Positions 35,291 to 43,266 of a DNA stretch of 64,000 nucleotides are shown piece after piece. Both the position numbers and the translations under genes were made by a program. The notes under the pieces are model-generated. The model was given only the letters and a program-made list of their open reading frames with translations, was not told where the DNA came from and did not search any database. This stretch comes from Noviluteimonas sp052115395. GTDB lineage: Bacteria; Pseudomonadota; Gammaproteobacteria; Xanthomonadales; Xanthomonadaceae. The stretch lies in the NCBI GenBank assembly GCA_052115395.1, contig JBFRGO010000003.1; one strand, 5' to 3'. Numbering within the stretch: the first letter of the stretch is position 1; the number at the start of each line of letters is the position of its first letter.

Positions 35291-36130
35291 ATGCAAGTGT
35301 CCTCGGTCTTCCGTTCGTTACTGGCGCTCCTGGTGTGCGCGATGGCGTTGCCGGCCGCCGCGCAGATCAACCCCGGCTTCGATCCGTCCACCCAGATCCG
35401 CATCGTGTACCGGGTTCACACGACAACGCCCGCGATTGCGTTCGGCGCGGGGTTCAACTCGCGCGGCAGCAACGAAAGCCTCCTGACGCTGACGTCCGGT
35501 GCGCCCTGCACCAGTACCGCCCAGGTCATCGGGGTCGCGTGGGTGAGCACGACGGCCGATCGCGAACAGGCGCTGCGGTTCGCGCAGCGCCACCTCGAAC
35601 ATCGGCGCTCCACGCAGATACGCGCCGTCCACATCTACGCCATTCGCGCCGACCCGTCGTTCATCAGCGTGCCGGGGGCCTTTTACAGCGCCATCGACGC
35701 CGGGCGCGAGAACCGGGCAGGCTATGCACCGGAACATGCCAACGCACTGGAGTATCTGCTGTACACGCGGCCGATCCTCGGCGAACAGGCGGTCGTTTCA
35801 AGCCGGGTGCTTCCGACGAGCATCATCAGCGCGACGTCGGTGTGGCTCGAGAACGGCGCGCTCGTCGAGGGCGCCGCCGCTGCCAACGGAAGTTACATCC
35901 ATGCCGATACGATCGCGTCGAGTTTCGTGCCCGATCAATACCTGCACAATCTGTTGCCGCCGGATGCAATCCTCTCGAGCGAAGCCGGCGCCTCGGGCAG
36001 TTGCGCGATGTCCTGCGACCGCGCCACGTCGGCGAGCAGTTTCTCGGGCGAGGACGAAATCGACTACGCGACGCAATGCAGCGCGAGCGACGCGATCGCG
36101 CCGCTGCTGTTCGACATCATCAACGACTGA
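35291..36130 (+). CDS. S1-like ADP-ribosyltransferase homologue, copy 4 (degenerate active site)
   Basis: A 279-residue secreted paralogue (signal to about residue 25). Arg41 and a partial STS (Ser-Thr-Thr, 86-88) are kept, but His is replaced by Leu67 and the catalytic Glu by Ala167 (GEQAVVS). Cys73, CAMSCDRAT, TQCSASD and the tail IAPLLFDIIND match copy 3. It begins 11 nt after copy 3 with the same GACTGAGGAAT junction seen between the other copies. It is the last gene of the apparent operon; the next gene is convergent, 3 nt away, and no terminator is evident. Confidence 0.82.
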   Translation: MQVSSVFRSLLALLVCAMALPAAAQINPGFDPSTQIRIVYRVHTTTPAIAFGAGFNSRGSNESLLTLTSGAPCTSTAQVIGVAWVSTTADREQALRFAQRHLEHRRSTQIRAVHIYAIRADPSFISVPGAFYSAIDAGRENRAGYAPEHANALEYLLYTRPILGEQAVVSSRVLPTSIISATSVWLENGALVEGAAAANGSYIHADTIASSFVPDQYLHNLLPPDAILSSEAGASGSCAMSCDRATSASSFSGEDEIDYATQCSASDAIAPLLFDIIND

Positions 36131-36133
36131 AGC

Positions 36134-36430
36134 TCAGTCTTCGTCCTCGTCGAATTCGGCGAGGACATCCAGGTCGAAGGCCAGCGCCTCCACCGTCTCG
36201 CGGACCTTGCGCGCGGTCGAGTCGTTCGGCGCTTCGATCTCGACTTCGTGGACGTCCGCGCCGCTGCGCAGGTCGCTCAGCCCGGCCGAACTGGAGTCGG
36301 CGTCGTCCATGTGCGGCATCAGGTCCGCCACTTCCTCGACATGCTCGATGCCATCGAGGCTTTGCAGCAGGTTGATGATCGCGCGCGCGTCGTCTTCGCT
36401 GCCGGTGACACGCAGTCGCATGGTAGGCAT
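36134..36430 (-). CDS. Small acidic protein, unknown function
   Basis: A 98-residue cytoplasmic protein, strongly acidic at the C-terminus (LAEFDEDED). The first part (MRLRVTGSEDDARAIINLLQSLDGIEHVEEVADLM) has a strand-helix-strand look like an ACT or ferredoxin-like half domain, and EVEIEAPNDSTARKVRETVEALAFDLDV forms a second such unit. No function is recognised. The ATG at 36430 has GAGG 6 nt upstream; an in-frame ATG at 36421 is the alternative. It converges on the toxin-like operon. Confidence 0.72.
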   Translation of the reverse strand: MPTMRLRVTGSEDDARAIINLLQSLDGIEHVEEVADLMPHMDDADSSSAGLSDLRSGADVHEVEIEAPNDSTARKVRETVEALAFDLDVLAEFDEDED

Positions 36431-36517
36431 CGCTGGCCTCTGGGGCAGTGGGGGACTGCCGATGAGGCTAGGGAGCCGGAAGCTAAAAACGCGTGACGAC
36501 CGGCCTGCGAAAGCGGG

Positions 36518-37432
36518 CTACTTCGGCGCACGCACCGGCAGGGGCACGTTGCACAGATCGATGTGGCCGGCGGGGCGCTTGTACCACTCGTCCTTCCGGT
36601 TGCGGCGCGATTCGACCAGGGTCGTGAAGGTCTTGCTGTCGGTGCGCAACAGCTCGAGCTTCGTGCGCTCCGCTTCGGGCACCTGGCTGGCGAGCTTCAC
36701 CGATGCGATGGGCACGTACTGCTTCGGGTCTTCGTAGAAGCCCAGCGGCCCGGTGCCGCGCGGAAGCACGCTCAGCAACTCGATGCCCTGGACCACGCGG
36801 CCCACGAGGGTGATGTTGCGATCGAGCATGCGCGGCGACTGGCCGGTCACCGCGTACAGGGACGTGCCGTCGCTGCTGTCGGCGGCCACGTCGCGCCCGG
36901 CACCGACCATGCCATAGCAATGCGCGAGCCACGCCTTGCCTGCTGCCGGGTCGCGCGCGGCGGGAAACCCTTCGGAGAACCCGACCTGCGGCGCCCAACC
37001 GTCGCTGTCGGCCAGGCGGTCGAAGGAGAGGCCGGTCGCGCTGCGTTCGAACTCGGCCGGCAACTTGGGCTTGGCGGTCCCGCGCTTGCGCTGCTTCGCC
37101 GCGTCTTCTTCGGGGTCGCCCCATTGCGCGACGTAGTTGTCCTGCGAACGAATGACGAACAGGCCGTCCCAGTAACCTTCCTTCGCGAGCGTGCGGATGT
37201 TGGCGACGTGTTCGGGCGCGAAGGTCGGCGCGAGTTCGATGATCACGCGGCCGGCGGGCAACTGCATGTACAGCGTGCGATCCGGATCCAGCGTGCGCCA
37301 GTCGGACTTCGGCGAGGCGTCGAGGATCTCCTGCATCGAGGGCACCTTCGCCGGTGCATCGGCGGCGTGCGCGGCCGCGCAGGCGAGTGCGAGCGACAGG
37401 GACAGGGCCAGCGAGCTGACGTGCAAGCGCAT
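36518..37432 (-). CDS. Exported cyclophilin-type peptidyl-prolyl isomerase
   Basis: A 304-residue protein with a signal peptide (MRLHVSSLALSLSLALACAAAHA). The cyclophilin core is visible as MQLPAGRVIIELAPTFAPEHVANIRTLAKEGYWDGLFVIRSQDNYVAQWGDP, then a long insert, then LDRNITLVGRVVQGIELLSVLPRGTG. It is longer than the usual 165-190 residues because of the insert and a C-terminal extension. It would help fold exported proteins in the periplasm. The residues differ from the canonical FHR/QGG motifs (VIRSQDNYV), so catalytic strength is uncertain. GGAG lies 6 nt before the start. Confidence 0.85.
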   Translation of the reverse strand: MRLHVSSLALSLSLALACAAAHAADAPAKVPSMQEILDASPKSDWRTLDPDRTLYMQLPAGRVIIELAPTFAPEHVANIRTLAKEGYWDGLFVIRSQDNYVAQWGDPEEDAAKQRKRGTAKPKLPAEFERSATGLSFDRLADSDGWAPQVGFSEGFPAARDPAAGKAWLAHCYGMVGAGRDVAADSSDGTSLYAVTGQSPRMLDRNITLVGRVVQGIELLSVLPRGTGPLGFYEDPKQYVPIASVKLASQVPEAERTKLELLRTDSKTFTTLVESRRNRKDEWYKRPAGHIDLCNVPLPVRAPK

Positions 37433-37469
37433 GCGGAACTCCGGCGTAAGTGTTCGCCGGAGTCTGCGG

Positions 37470-39968
37470 CTATTGCTGCAGTTCCCGCAACACGACCGAG
37501 GGCGGCACGTCGACCACGCGCCGCGTGGCGGCCAGCCCCGTGACCAGGGCCGCGACCAGGCCGATGCCGCCGCCGGCCGCGGCCAGCGCCCAATTGGGTT
37601 CCCACGGCAGCCCGAAGACGCGCTCGGACAGCACGCCGGCGAGCACCGACGCGGCGATCGCCGCCACCAGCCCCGACAGCAACCCGATGGCCGCGAACTC
37701 CGAGGCCTGCGCCAGGCGCAATTGCCTGCGGCTGCCGCCGAGCACGCGCATCACGCCGCCTTCGAGCAGGCGCTCGTCCTGGCTGGCGCTGATCGCAGCG
37801 AGCAACACGAGGATGCCGGCCGCGAGCGAAAACCAGAACACCACCTGCACGACCACCGAGACCTGGTCGGCGGTGGCGCGCACCTGCGCGAGCGTGGCTT
37901 CGATGTCGATGACGGTGAGGTTCGGAAAACGCTCGACGAGCTGCGCGGTGAAGCGCGGCTGCGATTTGGGCACGCTCACGGCGGTGATCCAACTCGCCGG
38001 ATAGCCGTCGAGTGCGCCGGGCGAAACGAGCACGAAGAAGTTCGGCCGGAAACTGTCCCAACTGACTTCGCGGAAACTCGTGATCCTTGCGGAAAAGGGT
38101 TGGCCGGCGATGTCGAAGGTGACGTGGTCGCCGAGTCGCCATCCCAGCGAATCGGCGAAGTTCTGTTCGACCGACAACTCCGGCGACTTCGGAACGCGAT
38201 CGCCCCAGAACGTGCCGGCCGACAGGCGATTGTCGTCGCGCAGTGCGCTGCCGAAGGAGAGATTGAACTCGCGTTCGACGCGGCGTTGCATGTCGGGTTT
38301 GTCGGGGTAGTCCTTCGCGCTCACCGCCTTGCCGTTCCGATCCAGCAGGCGCGCGCGCACCATCGGATACAGCGTCGGCGCGGCGAGCCCGCTGGAGGTG
38401 ACGAACTCGCGCACCGGCGCGAGCTGGTCCTGCTGCACGTTGAGGATGAAGCGGTTCGGCGCGTTTTCGGCGAGCGAAAGTTGCCAGCGATCGAGCAGGT
38501 CGGTGCGCACGAAGGTCAGCAACAACAAGGCCATCAAGCCAAGGCCCAGCGCCGAAACCTGCGCGACCGCCGTGCCCGCGCGGCGCCCCACGTTCGCAAG
38601 CCCGTAGCGCAGGCTGCCGCGCAGGCGCGTGCGCACCTTGCGCACGATGAAGATCATCGCCCAGGCGAGCAAGGCCAGCACCAGCAAGGTGCCCGCGATC
38701 CCGCCGAGCATCGCGATGGCGAGCGTCGGCGATTCGGCTTTCCACCACAGCAGCGCCGCAAGACCGGTGAACGCGGCCACGCCCACGATCCACGCACTCG
38801 GTTCTGTCGGATCCAGATCGCGGCGCAACACGCGCAGCGCCGGGACGCGTCGCAATGCCAGCACCGGTGGCGCACCGAAGGCGATCAACACGATCATCCC
38901 CACGGCGTAACCCTGCAAGGCCGGCAACCACCCGGCTGGCGGGATCGCAATGGCGAGGACGCGCGCGAGCCATTCGCCGACCGCCCATTGCAATGCGAAC
39001 GCGATCGCGACGCCGACGGTGCACGCAATCAACCCCAGCCACGTCAATTCGCCCAGGTGCACGGCGACCAGCGTGCGCTGTTGCGCGCCCAGGCAACGCA
39101 TGACAGCGCTGCCGTCGAGATGCCGTGCGCTGTGCCGGCGCGCGGCCATCGCCACGGCGATCGACGCGAGGATGACCGACACCAGCGCCGCCAACCCGAG
39201 GAAGCGCCCCGCGCGATCCAGTGCAGAACGCATCTCCGGCCGCGCGTCTTCGATCGTTTCGATGCGCTGGCCGCGGTCGCGATGCGTGCGCGCCGTTTCG
39301 AGGAAGCGCGCCACCGAAGGCCCGTCTCCCGCGACAACGAGGCGATAGCCGAGGCGACTGCCTTCCTGCACCAGGCCGGTCTTCGGGAGGTCGGCGAGGT
39401 GGATCGCCACGCGCGGTGCGGTGTTGAAGTAGTCGAACGCGGCGTCGGGTTCCTGCGCGACGAGTGCGGCGATGCGGAAGTGCGCATCGCCGATGGTGAG
39501 TGCATCGCCGACCTTGGCATCGAGCGTCTGCGCACCGGCGACGGTCATCCACGCCGTGCCGGGCGCGGGACCGCCGCGCGCGTCGCGTTCCGGGCCACCG
39601 ATGCGGTCGACGAGCCGGAACGTGCCGCGCAAGGGGAACTGCGAATCCAGCGCGCGCAACTCGCCGAGCTGCAGGCGCTCGCCCACGCGCACCATGCTGC
39701 GCAATTCGACGGTTTGTGCGTGCTGCAACCCCGGCGCTTGCGCCGCAGCGCGCACCGCACCGGTGATCGGCGCATCCGAACGCACGACGGCATCGCCGCC
39801 GAGCAAACGGTTCGCTTCCTGCGCCAGTGCGCGGCCCGCGCGATCGGTGACGAAGCCCACCGAGGTGATCGCGACCACCGCCAGGATGAGCGCGACGAAG
39901 AGGATGCGCACGTCGCCGGAGGCGAAATCGCGGCGCAGTTGTCGCCACGCCAGCACGAGCGGATTCAT
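37470..39968 (-). CDS. ybbP: FtsX-like ABC permease (YbbP-like)
   Basis: An 832-residue inner-membrane permease with two FtsX-like domains. Helices lie at residues about 18-38 (DVRILFVALILAVVAITSVGFV), about 245-275, two near 300-360, several around 400-480 and three at the C-terminus (LAAGILVLLAAISASQDERLL and later). The double-length form beside a small LolD-type ATPase and divergent tesA matches ybbP-ybbA-tesA of E. coli. The substrate of YbbAP is not settled; toxic lipophilic compounds have been suggested. The start overlaps the ATPase stop by 4 nt. Confidence 0.9.
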   Translation of the reverse strand: MNPLVLAWRQLRRDFASGDVRILFVALILAVVAITSVGFVTDRAGRALAQEANRLLGGDAVVRSDAPITGAVRAAAQAPGLQHAQTVELRSMVRVGERLQLGELRALDSQFPLRGTFRLVDRIGGPERDARGGPAPGTAWMTVAGAQTLDAKVGDALTIGDAHFRIAALVAQEPDAAFDYFNTAPRVAIHLADLPKTGLVQEGSRLGYRLVVAGDGPSVARFLETARTHRDRGQRIETIEDARPEMRSALDRAGRFLGLAALVSVILASIAVAMAARRHSARHLDGSAVMRCLGAQQRTLVAVHLGELTWLGLIACTVGVAIAFALQWAVGEWLARVLAIAIPPAGWLPALQGYAVGMIVLIAFGAPPVLALRRVPALRVLRRDLDPTEPSAWIVGVAAFTGLAALLWWKAESPTLAIAMLGGIAGTLLVLALLAWAMIFIVRKVRTRLRGSLRYGLANVGRRAGTAVAQVSALGLGLMALLLLTFVRTDLLDRWQLSLAENAPNRFILNVQQDQLAPVREFVTSSGLAAPTLYPMVRARLLDRNGKAVSAKDYPDKPDMQRRVEREFNLSFGSALRDDNRLSAGTFWGDRVPKSPELSVEQNFADSLGWRLGDHVTFDIAGQPFSARITSFREVSWDSFRPNFFVLVSPGALDGYPASWITAVSVPKSQPRFTAQLVERFPNLTVIDIEATLAQVRATADQVSVVVQVVFWFSLAAGILVLLAAISASQDERLLEGGVMRVLGGSRRQLRLAQASEFAAIGLLSGLVAAIAASVLAGVLSERVFGLPWEPNWALAAAGGGIGLVAALVTGLAATRRVVDVPPSVVLRELQQ

Positions 39969-40648
39969 GCGATGCGGCGCCCGCTGTCGAGCCGGATCTG
40001 GTGGCGGCAGCGCGACGCGAGGTGTTCGTCGTGCGTCACCAGCACCAGCGTGGTGCCCGCATCGGCGTTGAGCGCGAACAGCAGGTCGATGATCGCCTGG
40101 CCGGTGTGCGTGTCGAGATTGCCCGTGGGTTCGTCGGCGAACAGCAGCGCCGGTTGCGTGACGAATGCGCGCGCGAGTGCGACGCGCTGTTGCTCGCCGC
40201 CGGAGAGTTGCCGCGGGTAATGCCCGAGGCGCGCGGACAGGCCGACTTTTTCGAGGATGCGCCGCGCGGGGGCCTGCGCATCGGCATCGCCGCGCAGTTC
40301 CAGCGGCAGCATCACGTTTTCCAGCGCCGTCAGCGTGGGCAGCAACTGGAAGGCCTGGAACACGAAGCCGACCTTTTCGCCGCGCACGCGCGCGCGGCCG
40401 TCCTCGTCGAGCGTCGAGAGCGATTGGCCGTCCAGGTGCACGCTGCCCGAACTGGGCGTGTCGAGCCCCGCGAGCAGCGACAACAGCGTGCTCTTGCCCG
40501 AACCCGATGCACCGACGATCGCGACCGCATCGCCGCGTTCGACCGTGAAGGACACGTCCTCCAGGATCGTCAGCGCGCCGTCGGGCAGCGGGACGGTCTT
40601 GCCGAGGCCACGGACATCGAGCGCAACGGGGGAGGTGGGGGCATGCAT
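39965..40648 (-). CDS. ybbA: ABC transporter ATP-binding protein (YbbA/LolD-like)
   Basis: A 227-residue nucleotide-binding subunit with Walker A GASGSGKST, signature LSGGEQQRVALARA, Walker B LLFADEPTGNLD and H-loop VLVTHDEHLA. It belongs to the MacB/LolD group that works with FtsX-like permeases and is paired with the permease that follows with a 4-nt overlap. The ATG at 40648 (MHAPTSPVALDVRGLG) is chosen over 40723 because it starts at the usual domain boundary and leaves 67 nt to the divergent tesA start. Confidence 0.92.
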   Translation of the reverse strand: MHAPTSPVALDVRGLGKTVPLPDGALTILEDVSFTVERGDAVAIVGASGSGKSTLLSLLAGLDTPSSGSVHLDGQSLSTLDEDGRARVRGEKVGFVFQAFQLLPTLTALENVMLPLELRGDADAQAPARRILEKVGLSARLGHYPRQLSGGEQQRVALARAFVTQPALLFADEPTGNLDTHTGQAIIDLLFALNADAGTTLVLVTHDEHLASRCRHQIRLDSGRRIA

Positions 40649-40715
40649 GCGGCTTTCAGCGCGCAGTCCAACGGAATCGGCCATGCTGGGTGCGAACCAT
40701 GCGAAGGAGCGGGGG

Positions 40716-41417
40716 ATGTTCAAAGCTTATGCGGCAGCCATCGGCGTGAATCAATGGGCCATCGGTCCCTCGCGCAGCTTCGCCCGCATGTTCGCGACGT
40801 TGGCCCTGTGCCTGGGCGTGTTCGCGCCGCTGCATGCCGCCGCGCCCGCGAAGACGTCGGCGACGGCACAGCGCGCGGTCCTGGTGATGGGCGATTCGCT
40901 GTCGGCCGCCTATGGCCTGGCGGCGTCGCAAGGGTGGGTGGCGTTGACCGCCGGCCGCATCGCGAAGGAAAAGCCCGCCTGGCGCGTGGTGAACGCGAGC
41001 ATCAGCGGCGAAACCACCGCCGGTGGCGCGGCGCGCATCGACGGCGAACTCAAGCGCGTGCAACCCAGGCTCGTCGTCATCGCGCTCGGGGCCAACGACG
41101 GGCTGCGTGGGCTGCCGCTGGCGCAGACTCGGGTCAACCTCGAACGCATGATCAAGGCATCGAAGACCGCCGGCGCGCAGGTGCTGCTGGTGGGCATGCG
41201 CATGCCGCCGAACTACGGCCGCGAATACACGCAAGGATTCGAAGGCAACTACACCGCGCTCGCCAAGCAGTACGCCGTACCGCTCGTCCCCTTCTTGCTG
41301 GAACCCATCGCCGGCGACCGCGCGAATTTCCAGGACGACAACCTCCACCCGGTGGCGAGCGCACAACCCAAGCTGCGGGACCACGTGTGGAAGACCCTGG
41401 GGCCGATGCTGAAGTAG
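40716..41417 (+). CDS. tesA: Periplasmic GDSL arylesterase/acyl-CoA thioesterase I
   Basis: A 233-residue SGNH hydrolase. The motif VMGDSLSAAYG gives nucleophile Ser61; GGAARIDG supplies the block II Gly; LGANDGLRG the block III Asn; and DDNLHPVA the Asp/His pair. It hydrolyses acyl esters and thioesters in the periplasm (TesA/lysophospholipase L1). The signal segment (MFATLALCLGVFAPLHA) begins only at residue 25, so a start at 40788 is possible, but AAGGAG lies before 40716. It is divergent from ybbA-ybbP, as in E. coli. Confidence 0.9.
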   Translation: MFKAYAAAIGVNQWAIGPSRSFARMFATLALCLGVFAPLHAAAPAKTSATAQRAVLVMGDSLSAAYGLAASQGWVALTAGRIAKEKPAWRVVNASISGETTAGGAARIDGELKRVQPRLVVIALGANDGLRGLPLAQTRVNLERMIKASKTAGAQVLLVGMRMPPNYGREYTQGFEGNYTALAKQYAVPLVPFLLEPIAGDRANFQDDNLHPVASAQPKLRDHVWKTLGPMLK

Positions 41418-41434
41418 TCCCCCGGGGTGGGTGA

Positions 41435-41489
41435 CTAGTGGCACATTCACTAGATCGAACTGCGCACTAGTCTGCGCTTCAACCTAGTG
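41435..41489. promoter_or_regulatory. Operator cluster of four CTAGTG half-sites (PadR)
   Basis: CTAGTG (41435-41440) and CACTAG (41448-41453) form an inverted pair with a 7-nt spacer. CACTAG (41465-41470) and CTAGTG (41484-41489) follow. A -10-like TAGTCT (41468-41473) overlaps the third half-site. The cluster ends 14 nt before the PadR start codon, the expected place for autorepression. PadR proteins bind dyads of this general size. Confidence 0.65.
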
Positions 41490-41503
41490 ACCACCGGCCA
41501 GCG

Positions 41504-41884
41504 ATGGACACCCCCGACCGTGATGCCCTCGACCAAGCCCTGCGCAAGTTCCAGCGCGAGCTGAGCGCGGGCACCGTTTCGCTCGCCCTGCTGGCCGTGC
41601 TCGCCACCGCGCCGGGGCCGATGTACGGCTACCAGATCGCCAAGACCCTCGAACGCAGCGGGGAGGGCGTGCTCAGCGGCAAGCAGAGCGCGTTGTACCC
41701 GGTGCTGCGCAATCTCGAGAACGCCGGCTTCCTCGCCAGCCATGTCGAGCCCTCGGTGGCCGGCCCGCCGCGCCGCTATTACGCGATCACGCCCACCGGC
41801 CGCACCGCGCTTTCCGAATGGACCGCCGCCTGGCGCGCCACCCGTACTTCCGTCGACTCCGTCCTCGAAGGACTCTTGCCATGA
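41504..41884 (+). CDS. PadR-family transcriptional regulator
   Basis: A 126-residue winged-helix regulator of the short PadR (s1) type: GTVSLALLAVLATAPGPMYGYQIAKTLERSGEGVLSGKQSALYPVLRNLENAGFL, with the wing at GPPRRYYAITPTGRTAL. It likely represses its own operon through the upstream CTAGTG sites. The 3' end overlaps the next start codon by 4 nt (ATGA). PadR genes coupled to HAAS-domain membrane proteins are a recurring pair. Confidence 0.92.
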   Translation: MDTPDRDALDQALRKFQRELSAGTVSLALLAVLATAPGPMYGYQIAKTLERSGEGVLSGKQSALYPVLRNLENAGFLASHVEPSVAGPPRRYYAITPTGRTALSEWTAAWRATRTSVDSVLEGLLP

Positions 41885-42804
41885 ACGCGTTCGACTCCAG
41901 CGCACGCCTGCCGCATTCCATCCCCGAATATCTCGAGCAGTTGCGCGAAGCGCTCGCCGGGTCCGACCCCGCGCTGGTGCAGGACGCGCTGTACGACGCC
42001 GAGGAATACCTGCGCTCGGAACTCGCCGAAAACCCCGGCATGCCCGAGGCCGACATCATCGCGTCGGTCGCCGGCAGCTACGGTGCGCCGCACGAGGTCG
42101 CCGACATCTACCGCGACACCGAAGTGCGCGTGCAGACCGCACTGCGCCAGCCGCGCCCGGCGCCGCGGGAATCGGCGCTCGGCAAGTTCTTCGGCGTGGC
42201 CGCCGATCCGCGCACCTACGGCGCGTTGTTCTATTCGGTCCTCGCGCTGGCGACCGGCATCTTCTACTTCACGTGGGTCGTCGTCGGGCTGTCGCTTTCG
42301 GCGGGCCTGTCGATCCTGATCATCGGCATTCCCGTTGCGATCCTGTTCCTCGGCTCGGTGCGCGTGCTCTCGCTGGTCGAAGGCCGCATCGTCGAAACCA
42401 TGCTCGGCGAACGCATGCCGCGCCGCCCGCTGTATTCGGCGCGCGGGAAGGGCTGGATCGACCGCATCAACGACATGTTCTCCGATCCGCGCACGTGGTC
42501 GACACTGCTTTACATGGTCGCGATGCTGCCGCTCGGGATCCTGTACTTCACCCTGATGGTGACCTTGCTGACGGTGGCGGTGTCGCTCGTGCTCGCGCCC
42601 CTGGCGTTCGGTTTCGGCGCGTTCGACAACTGGTACATCAACCACCTGGACCTGACTTACACGCTGGGCTGGTGGCAATACCCGATCGTGTTCGTCACCG
42701 GCATCGCGCTGCTCTTCGGCACGCTGCACCTGGCGCGCGGCATCGGCAAGATGCACGGCCTGCTCGCCAAGCACCTGCTGGTGAAAAGCGCGCAGTACGC
42801 GTGA
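41881..42804 (+). CDS. HAAS-domain/putative sensor membrane protein
   Basis: A 307-residue protein. The N-terminal about 85 residues form a HAAS (DUF1700-type) helical domain (EYLEQLREALAGSDPALVQDALYDAEEYLRSEL, then IIASVAGSYGAPHEVADIYRD). The rest is a 'putative sensor' membrane module with paired hydrophobic hairpins (ALFYSVLALATGIFYFTWVVVGLSLSAGLSILIIGIPVAILFL) seen twice. Proteins of this kind are linked to PadR regulators, as here, and are thought to sense envelope signals. The mechanism is inferred from context only. Confidence 0.85.
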   Translation: MNAFDSSARLPHSIPEYLEQLREALAGSDPALVQDALYDAEEYLRSELAENPGMPEADIIASVAGSYGAPHEVADIYRDTEVRVQTALRQPRPAPRESALGKFFGVAADPRTYGALFYSVLALATGIFYFTWVVVGLSLSAGLSILIIGIPVAILFLGSVRVLSLVEGRIVETMLGERMPRRPLYSARGKGWIDRINDMFSDPRTWSTLLYMVAMLPLGILYFTLMVTLLTVAVSLVLAPLAFGFGAFDNWYINHLDLTYTLGWWQYPIVFVTGIALLFGTLHLARGIGKMHGLLAKHLLVKSAQYA

Positions 42805-42813
42805 TCGCCGGCT

Positions 42814-43248
42814 TCAGAAGGGCTTGGCGAGCACCAGGTACACGATGCCGATCAACAGGAACACCGGCACTTCGTTGAACCAGCGCAACGCGGTCGGGGA
42901 GGGCAGCGGCTTGCCCTTCGCCACGCCCTTGAGCCAACGCCCCGCCAACGAGTAGTGCAGCAGCATCAGCGCGACGAGGGTGAGTTTCGCGTGCAGCCAG
43001 CCGCCGGCCATGTGGAAGTGCAGCCACAAGGTCAGGCCCAGCACGAAGGCCAGGCCGAACATCACGTGCCCGAAGCGGTACAGGCGCCGGCCCATCAACA
43101 GCAGGCGCTCGCGCACGGCGGGCGCGTCCCCGGCTTCGGCGATGTTCACCAGGATGCGCGGCAGGTAGAACACGCCGCCCATCCAGGCCATGACGAAAAC
43201 CAGGTGGGCGGTCTTCGTCACGTTGTACATGAGCAGATCGTGGGTCAT
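42814..43248 (-). CDS. hemJ: CopD-like/HemJ-type membrane protein
   Basis: A 144-residue, four-helix membrane protein: TKTAHLVFVMAWMGGVFYLPRILVNIAEA, FGHVMFGLAFVLGLTLWLHFHMAGG, HAKLTLVALMLLHYSLAGRWLKG and RWFNEVPVFLLIGIVYLVLAKPF. Length, the early His, the RYRFGH-like stretch and the NEVP motif match HemJ, the heme-binding protoporphyrinogen IX oxidase of heme synthesis in bacteria lacking HemG and HemY. A CopD-family copper protein is the alternative. The ATG at 43248 is preferred; 43260 is also in frame. Confidence 0.8.
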   Translation of the reverse strand: MTHDLLMYNVTKTAHLVFVMAWMGGVFYLPRILVNIAEAGDAPAVRERLLLMGRRLYRFGHVMFGLAFVLGLTLWLHFHMAGGWLHAKLTLVALMLLHYSLAGRWLKGVAKGKPLPSPTALRWFNEVPVFLLIGIVYLVLAKPF

Positions 43249-43254
43249 GGGCGT

Positions 43255-43260
43255 TAGCAT
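43255..43260 (+). promoter_or_regulatory. -10 box TAGCAT, predicts a leaderless mRNA
   Basis: TAGCAT ends exactly 6 nt before the ATG at 43267, placing +1 on the start codon. There is no ribosome binding site in between. Confidence 0.5.
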
Positions 43261-43266
43261 CGCGGG

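Noticed and set aside
36130..36134. Toxin-like operon as part of a prophage or mobile island
   Set aside because: No integrase, transposase, tRNA, attachment-type direct repeats or phage genes were seen on either side; neighbours look like ordinary chromosomal genes. Acquisition by transfer remains possible but unsupported by flanks.
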